From NCBI GenBank assembly GCA_965368335.1, contig CBDUMN010000044.1, positions 1 to 28,367 of the forward strand: a stretch of DNA of 28,367 bases. Reading direction: 5' to 3'. The DNA is from CBDUMN01 sp965368335. Its GTDB lineage: Bacteria; Pseudomonadota; Alphaproteobacteria; Rhodospirillales; JAPHRK01. This document shows, piece by piece, positions 6,850 to 13,603 of the stretch. Within the stretch, counting starts at the first letter, position 1. Every line of letters begins with the position of its first letter. The notes under the pieces were generated by a model. The model ran no database searches. It saw only the letters and a program-made list of their open reading frames with translations, and was not told where the DNA came from. A program made the position numbers and the translations under genes.

Positions 6850-7347
6850 TTAGGCCTGATTAGTTCCAGAATCAATCTTTTCCATGATCCAGGTTCGATG
6901 CCCTTGCCATGGGTCGGTCGTCATAATCGAGTACCCCTTCGACCGGAATAACCAAGAAATCATATGGTGTTTATCTAACGCCTTGTCTGGCGGGTGTATG
7001 TCGAAGGTGCAGCGATATACGCGATCAGGAGCAACAGCTTCAATCAGAGAATTGGTTAAAACATGGATAACCATTCGGATGAACTCTCTACCTTTGGGAC
7101 AGGTGAAAACCTCTTTTGTTTCAAGGCCGCTCCAGTACGGAATTTCTTCATCGTTCGTTGGGTTCCGTCGAATGATGCAGAATGAATACTCAAGTACGCC
7201 TTCCTCGTATGGGGAGAAAGCCACCCAAGCGAAATAAATATGTCCCTCGTCATGGTCAACAGCAATGGGTACTAAGAGGGCGATCTCTCCATCGCTCTCT
7301 ATTTTTTCAATCATTGGCGGATCATCGTATAGGTATTCAACATCCAT
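6850..7347 (-). CDS. Accessory protein of unknown function, 165 residues
   Basis: Begins MDVEYLYDDPPMIEKI and has alternating beta-like strands (IALLVPIAVDHDEGHIYFAW, YRCTFDIHPPDK) and a C-terminal SWLFRSKGYSIMTTDPWQGH. No signal or membrane segment. The strand/helix rhythm is compatible with a GNAT-like alpha/beta fold, as in the acyltransferase-like proteins of some T7-like phages, but no acetyl-CoA motif is clear, so I call no function. The region is visibly AT-richer than the phage genes around it, suggesting separate acquisition. There is no Shine-Dalgarno; a -10-like TATAGT (minus strand, 7359-7354) ends 6 bases before the ATG, suggesting a leaderless mRNA. It lies 83 bases downstream of the holin gene on the same strand. 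Confidence 0.7.
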   Translation of the reverse strand: MDVEYLYDDPPMIEKIESDGEIALLVPIAVDHDEGHIYFAWVAFSPYEEGVLEYSFCIIRRNPTNDEEIPYWSGLETKEVFTCPKGREFIRMVIHVLTNSLIEAVAPDRVYRCTFDIHPPDKALDKHHMISWLFRSKGYSIMTTDPWQGHRTWIMEKIDSGTNQA

Positions 7348-7410
7348 ACGAGCACTATAAGATTGTTTAATTGTTGGGGCTACAATTTCTCAGTGCTCTT
7401 CTGAATTTGT

Positions 7411-7426
7411 GGTATCACGTGATACC
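7411..7426. promoter_or_regulatory. Perfect 16-bp palindrome between the lysis genes and the accessory unit
   Basis: GGTATCACGTGATACC is fully self-complementary. It lies 5 bases after the holin stop, upstream of the accessory 165-residue gene. No T tract follows on either strand, so it is not a usual terminator. A dimeric repressor operator, or a recombination or integration core, would fit. Function is unproven. Confidence 0.5.
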
Positions 7427-7430
7427 AGCT

Positions 7431-7814
7431 CTATTCGCCCCCCTTCCACACCCGCACCCCTTTCTCCACGCTGCGGCCGACGACGTAGCCGCCGACGCCG
7501 ATTTTGAGTAGGTCCCACATGTCCGGCGGCAGGTCGAGCTGTTGGCCGACGCCGTAGGGGGCGAGCAGGTAGTTGTTGGCGACGATCAGGCCGAACAGCA
7601 CCATCAGCAAGGGCCGCCAGTTGCGTTGCAGCCAGCTCTCGCCTTTGGCCTCGGCGATCAACACGCTGGCGGCCGCCTCGATTTCCTTCATCTGGCCGGT
7701 CAGCATCATTTCCTGCAGCCGGGCCTTGATCCTGGCCGCCTCGTCTTTGTCTTCCACGGTTTTATCGATCAGGCCGAAGAGGCCTGAGACGATGGGTCCG
7801 ATCAGTGAGAGCAT
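7431..7814 (-). CDS. Phage holin, 3TM (GTA-type) family
   Basis: 127 residues from the ATG at 7814. The N-terminal part (LSLIGPIVSGLFGLIDKTVE, then DKDEAARIKARLQEMMLTGQ) and the segment ESWLQRNWRPLLMVLFGLIV are typical of the GTA_holin_3TM family: a short amphipathic start, a charged helix, then hydrophobic helices NWRPLLMVLFGLIVANNYLL and LLKIGVGGYVVGRSVEK. Holins form inner-membrane lesions that release or activate the endolysin. The gene begins 5 bases after the endolysin stop and is the last gene of the minus-strand virion/lysis module. An upstream extension in frame overlaps the endolysin gene and is not supported. Confidence 0.85.
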   Translation of the reverse strand: MLSLIGPIVSGLFGLIDKTVEDKDEAARIKARLQEMMLTGQMKEIEAAASVLIAEAKGESWLQRNWRPLLMVLFGLIVANNYLLAPYGVGQQLDLPPDMWDLLKIGVGGYVVGRSVEKGVRVWKGGE

Positions 7815-7819
7815 GGTCG

Positions 7820-8242
7820 TTACTCCACGTCGTTGTAAAACAGGTGATCGCCGATCTCGGCCGAAGGTGCGCGGCCCTTGGCCCAGGGTGGGTTGAGGGC
7901 TTTGTGGTGATAGTGAGTCGCCCCGCCGGTCGGGTCTTTCAGCGCACCGGCGACGGCGCGCCGCGCAATGCGGCGGCAGCAGTTGAAGGCTTTGGTTCCC
8001 GGCTGTGCGGCGAGGATTTTTTCGCGGTTGGGATCGCCGGGGTTCCAGCAGGAAAACTGCCAGGGTTTGGTGCAGACTTCGGCAATGTCGCCTCCCCACC
8101 AATAGCGTCCCCGCTCCTCGGTCCTGGCGACCCGGTTGAGCACCACGGCGGCGACGGCCTCCTTGCCGCGCAGCGTTTCGCCGCGCGCCTCGCCGTAGAT
8201 CGTCCGGGCCAAGATATCGGTGGTTTCGCGCCTAGAGGTCAT
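7820..8242 (-). CDS. Phage endolysin, SleB-like cell wall hydrolase
   Basis: 140 residues matching the SleB/Hydrolase_2 peptidoglycan hydrolase family: ILARTIYGEARGETLRGKEA gives the conserved A-T-YGEARGE with the catalytic glutamate. VVLNRV, CTKPWQFSCWNP, and THYHHKALNPPWAKG complete the signature seen in phage and GTA endolysins. No signal peptide is present, so export would depend on the holin next door. The start overlaps the upstream TM/coiled-coil gene by 11 bases and the holin follows 5 bases after the stop, giving a compact lysis cassette. Confidence 0.9.
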   Translation of the reverse strand: MTSRRETTDILARTIYGEARGETLRGKEAVAAVVLNRVARTEERGRYWWGGDIAEVCTKPWQFSCWNPGDPNREKILAAQPGTKAFNCCRRIARRAVAGALKDPTGGATHYHHKALNPPWAKGRAPSAEIGDHLFYNDVE

Positions 8243-8552
8243 GGCTTGTTCCTCCGTTCATGTGGGACATGCCGTCCAGTTTGTTTTCGATGCGGGTGAG
8301 TTGCCGGGTCAGGCGGCGTTCCAGTTCTTTGACCGCGGTGAGCGAGGCGTAGGTCTGGGCGACGTCGAGCTTGTAGGCGGCAAGGGTTTCACGCAGCCGG
8401 GTAAAGCCGGTTTCGGCCTCGGCGCGGTTGCGTTCGGCCTGCCCATCGGCGTCGCGGCGGTTGCGCCAGACCAATAAAAAAAGCCCGCCGAGGGCAGGCA
8501 GTTCGACGACCGTGATCCACCAGATCAGGTCGATCTCTCCTGAGATATTCAT
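8232..8552 (-). CDS. Membrane-anchored coiled-coil protein (spanin- or holin-like lysis accessory)
   Basis: 106 residues from the ATG at 8552, preceded by TAAGGAGACA. One N-terminal membrane helix (LIWWITVVELPALGGLFLLV, about 9-28) is followed by RNRRD and a long charged helix with heptad character (ERNRAEAETGFTRLRETLAA through TAVKELERRLTRQLTRIENK). This N-in topology with a coiled coil resembles inner-membrane spanins (Rz) or small phage membrane proteins beside endolysins. Position immediately upstream of the endolysin supports a lysis role; sequence alone does not prove it. Confidence 0.7.
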   Translation of the reverse strand: MNISGEIDLIWWITVVELPALGGLFLLVWRNRRDADGQAERNRAEAETGFTRLRETLAAYKLDVAQTYASLTAVKELERRLTRQLTRIENKLDGMSHMNGGTSHDL

Positions 8553-8584
8553 TGTATTGTCTCCTTAAGAAACCATAACGAAAA

Positions 8585-8608
8585 CGCCCCCGCATTTTTG
8601 CGGGGGCG
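8585..8608 (-). terminator. Intrinsic terminator ahead of the lysis cassette
   Basis: CGCCCCCGC (8585-8593), six-base loop, GCGGGGGCG (8600-8608): a perfect 9-bp GC stem. On the minus strand it is followed by TTTTCG. It lies between the small secreted protein gene and the TM/coiled-coil gene, so it probably limits read-through from the virion genes into lysis. Confidence 0.75.
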
Positions 8609-8654
8609 CGCTTTGTCCCTCTGTTTTTGCGAGAGGGTATTTTTGGTTTTGGTT

Positions 8655-8957
8655 TTAGATTCGGGACCCGGCGGTGATTTGGGGCAGGCTTTCCCAATTT
8701 TCACCCGCCGCGACGATGCAGCTTACGCCCGTCGGCTGGGTAATCACGATGGTCCAGGTGCCGGTTTTTGAAGAAAAGACTTCAAGCATTCCGCCGCCGG
8801 CCGCAAGGCCCATGGCTGTCGGATTTTCTTCGTAAGACTTAGAGAGAGTTTTGGCGACTTCTCCCCGCTCACCGCAGTACACGGGGGTGGCGGACGCCGT
8901 AAAGGAATATCCGGTGAAGACCAGAATTCCCAAAACAAAAGTAGCGATCCGCTTCAT
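8655..8957 (-). CDS. Secreted protein of unknown function, 100 residues
   Basis: The start at 8957 has AGAAGGAGAACGCC upstream. The N terminus KRIATFVLGILVFTGYSFTA is a Sec signal peptide, cut near SASA or SATP. The mature part has two cysteines (VYCGERGE and SCIVAAGENW) that could pair, with GMLEVFSSKTGTWTIVITQP between them. The pattern (YCGERGE, EVF-S--GTW-IV-T-P-G-SC-VAAGE-W) looks like a conserved small periplasmic family seen in alphaproteobacteria, but I know no assigned function. It lies upstream of the lysis cassette, separated by a terminator. Confidence 0.75.
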   Translation of the reverse strand: MKRIATFVLGILVFTGYSFTASATPVYCGERGEVAKTLSKSYEENPTAMGLAAGGGMLEVFSSKTGTWTIVITQPTGVSCIVAAGENWESLPQITAGSRI

Positions 8958-9235
8958 GGCGTTCTCCTTCTAAAAAGAGTGTGCCTCCCCCTTTTGTTAA
9001 AACTTCTCCTTCCTTCAGGGGCCGGGCCCCTGAGCCTGTTTCATCCTTTAAATGGGGTGTGAAATCGGTGATTTCCACCAGAGTCTCCATATACGGAGGT
9101 ATACTTCACTGAAATGTGAGCGGCCCCATGGCGAGGCGATTGAATGGTGAGAAAAGAGTAGGGAAGCGGGCAGTCTACGCGGAGGTGCGCCTGGTCAGGG
9201 CCAGATTGTTTAGGGAGTTGCGCGGGGTGAGAGGT
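8958..9235. other. Intergenic region, about 280 bp
   Basis: No convincing gene. It contains a perfect GC hairpin, TCAGGGGC-CGG-GCCCCTGA (9015-9033), without a T tract on either strand, and AAGGAG for the gene at 8957. A 39-codon plus-strand reading (9128-9247) is arginine-rich and lacks a ribosome site. A 73-codon minus-strand reading from 9090 overlaps the secreted gene in another frame. Neither is called. Confidence 0.5.
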
Positions 9236-9373
9236 CTATCGGCCTAAATAAAAAATGGCTTCGATAATTAGGCAGACGGCAACGATTGAGAGAATAAGAT
9301 AAAGAGCAGACCGAAATCTATTTTTGGGGTCCCATTCTAGGTATTTGCCAAAGTATTCTCTTATTTTGATCAT
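9236..9373 (-). CDS. Small single-pass membrane protein, 45 residues
   Basis: Reads MIKIREYFGKYLEWDPKNRF, then RSALYLILSIVAVCLIIEAI, FYLGR, stop: a charged N terminus and one strong membrane helix (about residues 23-42). The ATG at 9373 is preceded by AAGAAAGAT, a modest ribosome site. It lies 61 bases downstream of the M6 gene on the same strand. The first residues IREYFGKYL resemble the IREFYAQYM box of the cassette proteins, hinting at a relationship or common targeting signal. Too short for family assignment. Confidence 0.55.
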   Translation of the reverse strand: MIKIREYFGKYLEWDPKNRFRSALYLILSIVAVCLIIEAIFYLGR

Positions 9374-9434
9374 ATCTTTCTTGGCCGAAGTTTTGATTTT
9401 TGACCCTAGACGAGGTTATTTGGGATGCCAAGAA

Positions 9435-10022
9435 TCAAATTCCGCCGTCTTTCTTGAAGATTTTCTCATAGACACTCATTGGCGCTATGATGGGAGGAAC
9501 AGCACCTCTTAGAAGTGCGCTATAGTATATTTTGAGAATTTTTTTAGTGTCCTCTGGTAGATTGCTTTCATCGAAATCGCGATTGTCTGAGGGAGGCAAT
9601 AGACCCCTGTGAGATTTCGATTTTTCCCACCACTCTTTGTTTCCCGGCCAGTTTTGGACGGTTCGGTTGAGAATGCGTTTTTGGTCTTTTTCCTGATAGG
9701 CCGCCAAGGCGCTGCGGATGCCTTCGAGCTTTTTGGCGTCGTTGTTTTCCAAAGCGCCGATCATTTCCTGTGACAGGTGATCGACCGCGGCATCGGAGAT
9801 GAGCTTCGGGGGCCTGGGCCGCTGCCGGGGTTTATGCCGTAGCAGATTGATGCCGGAGGGGCTTGGCTTGGGCTTGGAACGTTTTTCTTTTTGGGCAACG
9901 GTGCCGGGATTGAGGCTGTCCTCGACCCAGCGGCCTTGACCTAAGCGTCCGAAAGGGTCGGGCTCGTAGCGCTGGCCTTCGCGACCCCGGTGAAACTCAG
10001 AGAAATACTCTTTGAGACCCAT
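9435..10022 (-). CDS. M6: distant paralogue of the cassette M proteins, between terminase and lysis genes
   Basis: 195 residues from the ATG at 10022 (AAAGGAG upstream). The N terminus MGLKEYFSEFHRGREGQRYE, PDPFGRLGQGRWVEDS clearly matches the M1-M5 box (MGIREFYAQYMNRPG-EY-PDPLGRLGQGKWVKTA). A basic, proline-containing linker follows (SKPKPSP, RHKPRQRPRPPK), then a different, longer helical C-terminal region (VDHLSQEMIGALENNDAKKL, IRSALAAYQEKDQKRILNRT) and a tail IIAPMSVYEKIFKKDGGI. Conserved box plus linker plus swapped C-terminal region supports a modular family. The 3' part is visibly AT-rich, suggesting a separately acquired tail. No secreted S-type partner is beside it; a 45-residue membrane protein follows. 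Confidence 0.75.
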   Translation of the reverse strand: MGLKEYFSEFHRGREGQRYEPDPFGRLGQGRWVEDSLNPGTVAQKEKRSKPKPSPSGINLLRHKPRQRPRPPKLISDAAVDHLSQEMIGALENNDAKKLEGIRSALAAYQEKDQKRILNRTVQNWPGNKEWWEKSKSHRGLLPPSDNRDFDESNLPEDTKKILKIYYSALLRGAVPPIIAPMSVYEKIFKKDGGI

Positions 10023-10050
10023 AACGGCTCCTTTCGTTTGGGGGTGGATT

Positions 10051-11550
10051 CTAAACCTGGAAATCGTGGTTGACGGTGAAGCTCCGGCTGCCCCGCGACC
10101 AGGTGGATCGGTGCAAAGGAGGGGTTCTCTCGGCAGAGGAATGGCGCGAAAGCCTTACGGGTTCGGCGAGCAGGGCGCCCGCCACGGCGTCCAGGCCGTC
10201 GTCGGCGCTTTTGCCGCCGGGCCGCCATTCGCGCATCTCCCGGACCAAGGGCGAGGCCATTACCGATTGATGAGCGAGAACGGCTCCTGCCGCCAGTCGG
10301 GCGTCGAAGGCTTCGAGGATGCGCCGGTCCTTAGGCATGCTGCTTGATTTTTCGACCACCGCGCAGGCGTAGCCTGATCGACTGAGTTCACGCCGCAGCA
10401 GGCCGGGCAAGAATTTGCCGAGCCCGTTGGTCTCCACCGTGACCGACGGTAGATGGTTGGCTTTAACAAAAGCCGCCGCTTTTCGACAGAGCTGGGTGGC
10501 CTCGTCGTCTTTTTCGGTTTTATCGGGATCGTGGGTCAAATATGCGATTCGATGGACCCGGCTTTGGCCGTCCTCGCCGGTGAAGATGGCGGCGATAACG
10601 CTGCCGTCGCCCTTTTGCGGCGCGCCGTAAGACGGGTCCCACCAGCAGGACGCCGAGACCATGCGACGCCCGCCGATTTCGAGGATGGTTTCGCCGTTGG
10701 CTTGGCGGAAAGACAGGGCATCGCCGTAGGCAACCAGCAGATCGGGATCGAGCCGTCCTTCGGCGATGTTGGTTGGAATAAGCATCATCTGGCTGTTGAA
10801 CTTGGCCGGGCCCGACCGCCGCCGAAGGCTTTCGATCTTTGGATCGGGAAAACGTTCCGGCCAGGCCGAGCGGTTGTTTCGGTCGAGGATGGGAATTTCC
10901 AGCCGGGTGAATCCGTCGAGAAAGGGTCGCTCCTCACTGGCCTCCAGGCGTGGCCGGTCGGCATAGAGGGTGTAGTAGCTGTGCGGCGTGCCCACATAAA
11001 GCTGTAGGCCGCCGGGAACCAATACGTAGTCGATCTCGGAAAGACGCTCGCGTAGATCGACCCGCTTGCTTAGGCTGTCGCAGGTATTGGGAACCTCCAC
11101 ATCGTCGCAGATCACCATGTCGGCCCGCGAACCGGTGAGGTTGGCGCCAATGCCCTTGGCCAGCATGGAGGGGTCGCGGAATTCGGCGTCGCGCTTGACG
11201 GTGAACTGATCGGCGGCCCATTGGTCCTTTTTCGGCGGAATAAGCTCACCGGTTTGCGGGTGGCGTTCGATGATCCGTTTGACGTTGCGAACCATCTTGC
11301 GGGCCAGCGCATGATCGGCGGCGAGCACCAAGATGCGGGTCGATGGGTCGCAGACCAACCGCCAGGCGCAAAACAGCCCGACCAGCGTCGATTTGCCGCT
11401 CGAGCGGAAAGCCATGAGGAGAAGTTGGCGTTCGTCCGCTTCCCAAGCCTCTTGCAGCCACCGGGCGATCCGCAGATGCAGCGCCGGGGTGCTCAAGCCT
11501 TGTTGATCGTTCCAGTCCCGGACGAAACCGTCAAAGGCGGGGTCGCTCAA
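10051..11550 (-). CDS. Phage terminase large subunit (T7 gp19-like)
   Basis: 499 residues. Packaging ATPase plus nuclease: Walker A LMAFRSSGKST (about 45-55), Walker B DMVICDDVE (about 144-152). The coupling segment VGTPHSYYTLY and nuclease acidic residues WWDPSYG, VTVETNGLG and DDGLDAVAGAL follow, matching the T7/DNA-maturase branch. Start: a TTG at 11550 with AAGGAG eight bases upstream; no ATG nearby fits as well, so translation probably starts at TTG. It lies 3 bases after the 123-residue gene. It motors DNA into the prohead at the portal encoded at 25334. All key catalytic motifs appear intact, arguing against simple decay. Confidence 0.92.
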   Translation of the reverse strand: MSDPAFDGFVRDWNDQQGLSTPALHLRIARWLQEAWEADERQLLLMAFRSSGKSTLVGLFCAWRLVCDPSTRILVLAADHALARKMVRNVKRIIERHPQTGELIPPKKDQWAADQFTVKRDAEFRDPSMLAKGIGANLTGSRADMVICDDVEVPNTCDSLSKRVDLRERLSEIDYVLVPGGLQLYVGTPHSYYTLYADRPRLEASEERPFLDGFTRLEIPILDRNNRSAWPERFPDPKIESLRRRSGPAKFNSQMMLIPTNIAEGRLDPDLLVAYGDALSFRQANGETILEIGGRRMVSASCWWDPSYGAPQKGDGSVIAAIFTGEDGQSRVHRIAYLTHDPDKTEKDDEATQLCRKAAAFVKANHLPSVTVETNGLGKFLPGLLRRELSRSGYACAVVEKSSSMPKDRRILEAFDARLAAGAVLAHQSVMASPLVREMREWRPGGKSADDGLDAVAGALLAEPVRLSRHSSAERTPPLHRSTWSRGSRSFTVNHDFQV

Positions 11551-11553
11551 GGG

Positions 11554-11925
11554 TTATACTCCTTGCCGGATTGTCCGCCGGGTTTGGAGTTTCGCCAAGG
11601 CCCCCGCTGGCAAATCGCCCTCTGCAATCACTCCCTTGGCGATCAGGGTTTCGGCCAGATCTTCGGCGAACCGAATAAAGGCCAGATCACTGGCCCGCCA
11701 CTGTAAAGCCTCTTCCGTCGCCGGGTCGGGCAAGTCTTCGACCTGTTCGCTTTCAAGGATAAAGCCGCCCGCCCGGTAGGCCAGATCGACGGCCTTGGAA
11801 GGGGCAAGCGGAGCCGGGACGCCCTCGGTCAGTTTGTGGGCCTCCACCTCGGCGGCGAAGATATCAACGGCGGCCTCAAGGTCTTCGCGGGCGCCGGACC
11901 ATTCGGCGCGTGTAATCGTTTGCAT
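11554..11925 (-). CDS. Phage protein between tail fibre and terminase (tail-fibre-associated or small terminase)
   Basis: 123 residues, acidic and helical: MQTITRAEWSGAREDLEAAV at the start, and WRASDLAFIRFAEDLAETLI, AKGVIAEGDLPAGALAKLQT near the end. The DLAFIR-AEDL---LIAKGVI-- -DLP segment resembles short tail-adjacent (XkdW-like) phage proteins. Its position directly before the large terminase is where T7-like phages place the small terminase. I cannot decide between these; no helix-turn-helix is evident. It starts 3 bases after the tail fibre stop and carries the terminase ribosome site in its last codons. Confidence 0.65.
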   Translation of the reverse strand: MQTITRAEWSGAREDLEAAVDIFAAEVEAHKLTEGVPAPLAPSKAVDLAYRAGGFILESEQVEDLPDPATEEALQWRASDLAFIRFAEDLAETLIAKGVIAEGDLPAGALAKLQTRRTIRQGV

Positions 11926-11928
11926 GGC

Positions 11929-13137
11929 TTAGTCTCCTGCCTTGATGAGTTTGCGAACCACCGCGAAGGGCGGCATGTTTTCGTGTGCAGTGCCGGAACC
12001 GGAGGATTGCGAGTAGACATAAGCCTCAATGGAAGCGTTGAAGACTGTATCTACCCGACGATTATCGAGGCCTGAGTTGCTAGACGCTGGAACCCCGTGG
12101 CTGTGTGGTCCGTTTTCCGCCGAGGTTAGGGAGTGATCTTCCTCACCGCCCGTGTCGCCCAGGGTGCGGTTGGTCAGTCCCGAGCCTTGGCCGTCGCCAA
12201 TGGTCATCCGGCCCCGAAGGTCGGGGAGGGTGAAGGTGGTGGAGCCGTCGCCAACACCGTGAATAGTCCCGATGGCGGCGAACAGGTCGGCGTAGGTGGT
12301 GCGGCTCACGTTGGAGCCGTCGCAATCGAGCCAAGTGCCGCTCGATGGAGTGCCCGCCCCGGCGTAGTCGATCACCTCCCCGATAGGCCCGCCGCCCCCC
12401 CCGGCCAAGGCCGTAATGGCTTGGGCGATGCGCAAGGGCGACATAGCCCGCAAGGCGGCTTCTGTTCCGGCCTCCATTTCGGCTTGCGAGGCGGCTTGGT
12501 ATCGGGCATCGGATTTCAGCGCCGACCAGAGGGCGTATTTCGGATTGTCGCCATCGGAGGCATCGAGCAGGGCAATCTTGTCGGCGTCGGCGATTGTCAC
12601 CGTTTCTTCGGTTCCGGCGAAAAGGCCATCGGTTCCGGAAGGGCCGACGGGTCCGGGCGTACCGCTTGTGGCGATCACCTCGCCGTTGGCGTCGAAGCCG
12701 AGTTGCTTGTTCGCCCTGTCGGCCTTGGAGGGGATTTCCATCGACGTCGCCGTATCGGTCGGCGAAAGCTTGAGGCCGCGGGCGGCTTCTGCCTCCACCT
12801 GTTGCAGCGCCGCGGTTTGGTAGTCGAGTTCGTCGTTGATCACCTTGGCGCGAAACGCGCCGCCTTCCTGAAAATCGGAGGTTCGCTGAATGGCCAACTG
12901 GCGGCGCAGGGTGACGATTGTTCCTTCAGGGGGCGCCGCATCGAAGGCGACGTCGCCGCCGCTGCTCGCTCCGGCCCCGGTCACGCTGTAGGCGGCATCC
13001 TGCTCCGTTTGATCGAGATAGACCGCCATATCAGCGGCCTGGAAGAGGGGGAACGGATAGGTGAAGACGGTTTGCAGGCCGTCGGCGGTATATTGAATGC
13101 GCGGCGCAATATCGCCGATTTGAATGTGTTCGGTCAT
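11929..13137 (-). CDS. Phage tail fibre with T7-type N-terminal and tail-collar C-terminal domains
   Basis: 402 residues. The N-terminal IQYTADGLQTVFTYPFPLFQ, AADMAVYLD is the T7 tail-fibre particle-binding domain that attaches the fibre to the tail tube (about 1-130). A coiled region (AALQQVEAEAARGL) and a short collagen-like stretch (TPGPVGPSGTDG) follow. The C-terminal part (GEVIDYAGAG, GTWLDCDGSNVSR, FTLPDLRGRMTIGDG, ENMPPFAVVRKLIKA) is a Tail_collar (PF07484) domain, as in phages that end fibres with this fold. It should bind the host surface. It lies between the gp14-like protein and the terminase pair. Confidence 0.9.
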   Translation of the reverse strand: MTEHIQIGDIAPRIQYTADGLQTVFTYPFPLFQAADMAVYLDQTEQDAAYSVTGAGASSGGDVAFDAAPPEGTIVTLRRQLAIQRTSDFQEGGAFRAKVINDELDYQTAALQQVEAEAARGLKLSPTDTATSMEIPSKADRANKQLGFDANGEVIATSGTPGPVGPSGTDGLFAGTEETVTIADADKIALLDASDGDNPKYALWSALKSDARYQAASQAEMEAGTEAALRAMSPLRIAQAITALAGGGGGPIGEVIDYAGAGTPSSGTWLDCDGSNVSRTTYADLFAAIGTIHGVGDGSTTFTLPDLRGRMTIGDGQGSGLTNRTLGDTGGEEDHSLTSAENGPHSHGVPASSNSGLDNRRVDTVFNASIEAYVYSQSSGSGTAHENMPPFAVVRKLIKAGD

Positions 13138-13152
13138 GAGATGTCGGCTCCG

Positions 13153-13575
13153 TTATTTCAGCAGGCCGCTGACCACGTTCGCGCCGAGCGATTGGCGGTT
13201 GGCCGAGGCGTTGCGGTCCAGCGCCTCCATTTTGAGGAGGTTGCGTTGTTCAAGATCGTCGAGCTTCCAGCCCATGCGTTCGCGGGCCTCGGCGGTTTGT
13301 TGGTCTTTCTGGGCGATCAGTCCGTTTAGCAGGGCGCGGTTCGACCCGCCGCCCAAGCCGGTGCCCGACGCACCGAAGCGGGCGCGACGGGTGGCGAGAG
13401 ATTGTTTGAGGGCGTCTTTGCGCTTTTCTTCTTCCAACTGATACTGGCGCAGGGCGCGTTGTCGGGCGGCCTCATACTGGGTGTTTTGCGCATTCGCGGC
13501 TTTGCTCGCCTGTTGCTCGGCGGAAACCATGGAAATGGCGGTCATGGCGAGGGTTACGGGGTCGATGGATCCCAT
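13153..13575 (-). CDS. T7 gp14-like internal virion protein (candidate)
   Basis: 140 residues. A mildly hydrophobic start (IDPVTLAMTAISMVSAEQQA) precedes an Ala/Gln/Arg-rich coiled coil (ANAQNTQYEAARQRALRQYQ, LEEEKRKDALKQSL). Then come the glycine-rich FGASGTGLGGGSNRALLNGL and NASANRQSLGANVVSGLLK. This composition and order is typical of the short internal virion proteins (gp14 type) that form an ejection channel in T7-like phages. The large gp15/gp16 partners are absent from the window, so if DNA is ejected the mechanism must be simplified. Located between nozzle and fibre genes. Confidence 0.65.
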   Translation of the reverse strand: MGSIDPVTLAMTAISMVSAEQQASKAANAQNTQYEAARQRALRQYQLEEEKRKDALKQSLATRRARFGASGTGLGGGSNRALLNGLIAQKDQQTAEARERMGWKLDDLEQRNLLKMEALDRNASANRQSLGANVVSGLLK

Positions 13576-13603
13576 GTGTGGTTCCTTTTCTGGTATAGGG
13601 GGT

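Noticed and set aside
8869..9090. 73-codon minus-strand reading beginning METLVEITDF
   Set aside because: Overlaps the start and ribosome site of the secreted-protein gene in another frame; low-complexity middle and no ribosome site of its own.
9128..9247. 39-codon plus-strand reading MARRLNGEKR
   Set aside because: No ribosome site, arginine-heavy composition typical of chance frames, and it overlaps the end of the small membrane-protein gene.
12133..13329. 398-codon plus-strand frame antisense to the tail fibre
   Set aside because: Shadow of the high-GC tail fibre gene; glycine/arginine-rich, no domain, no ribosome site.
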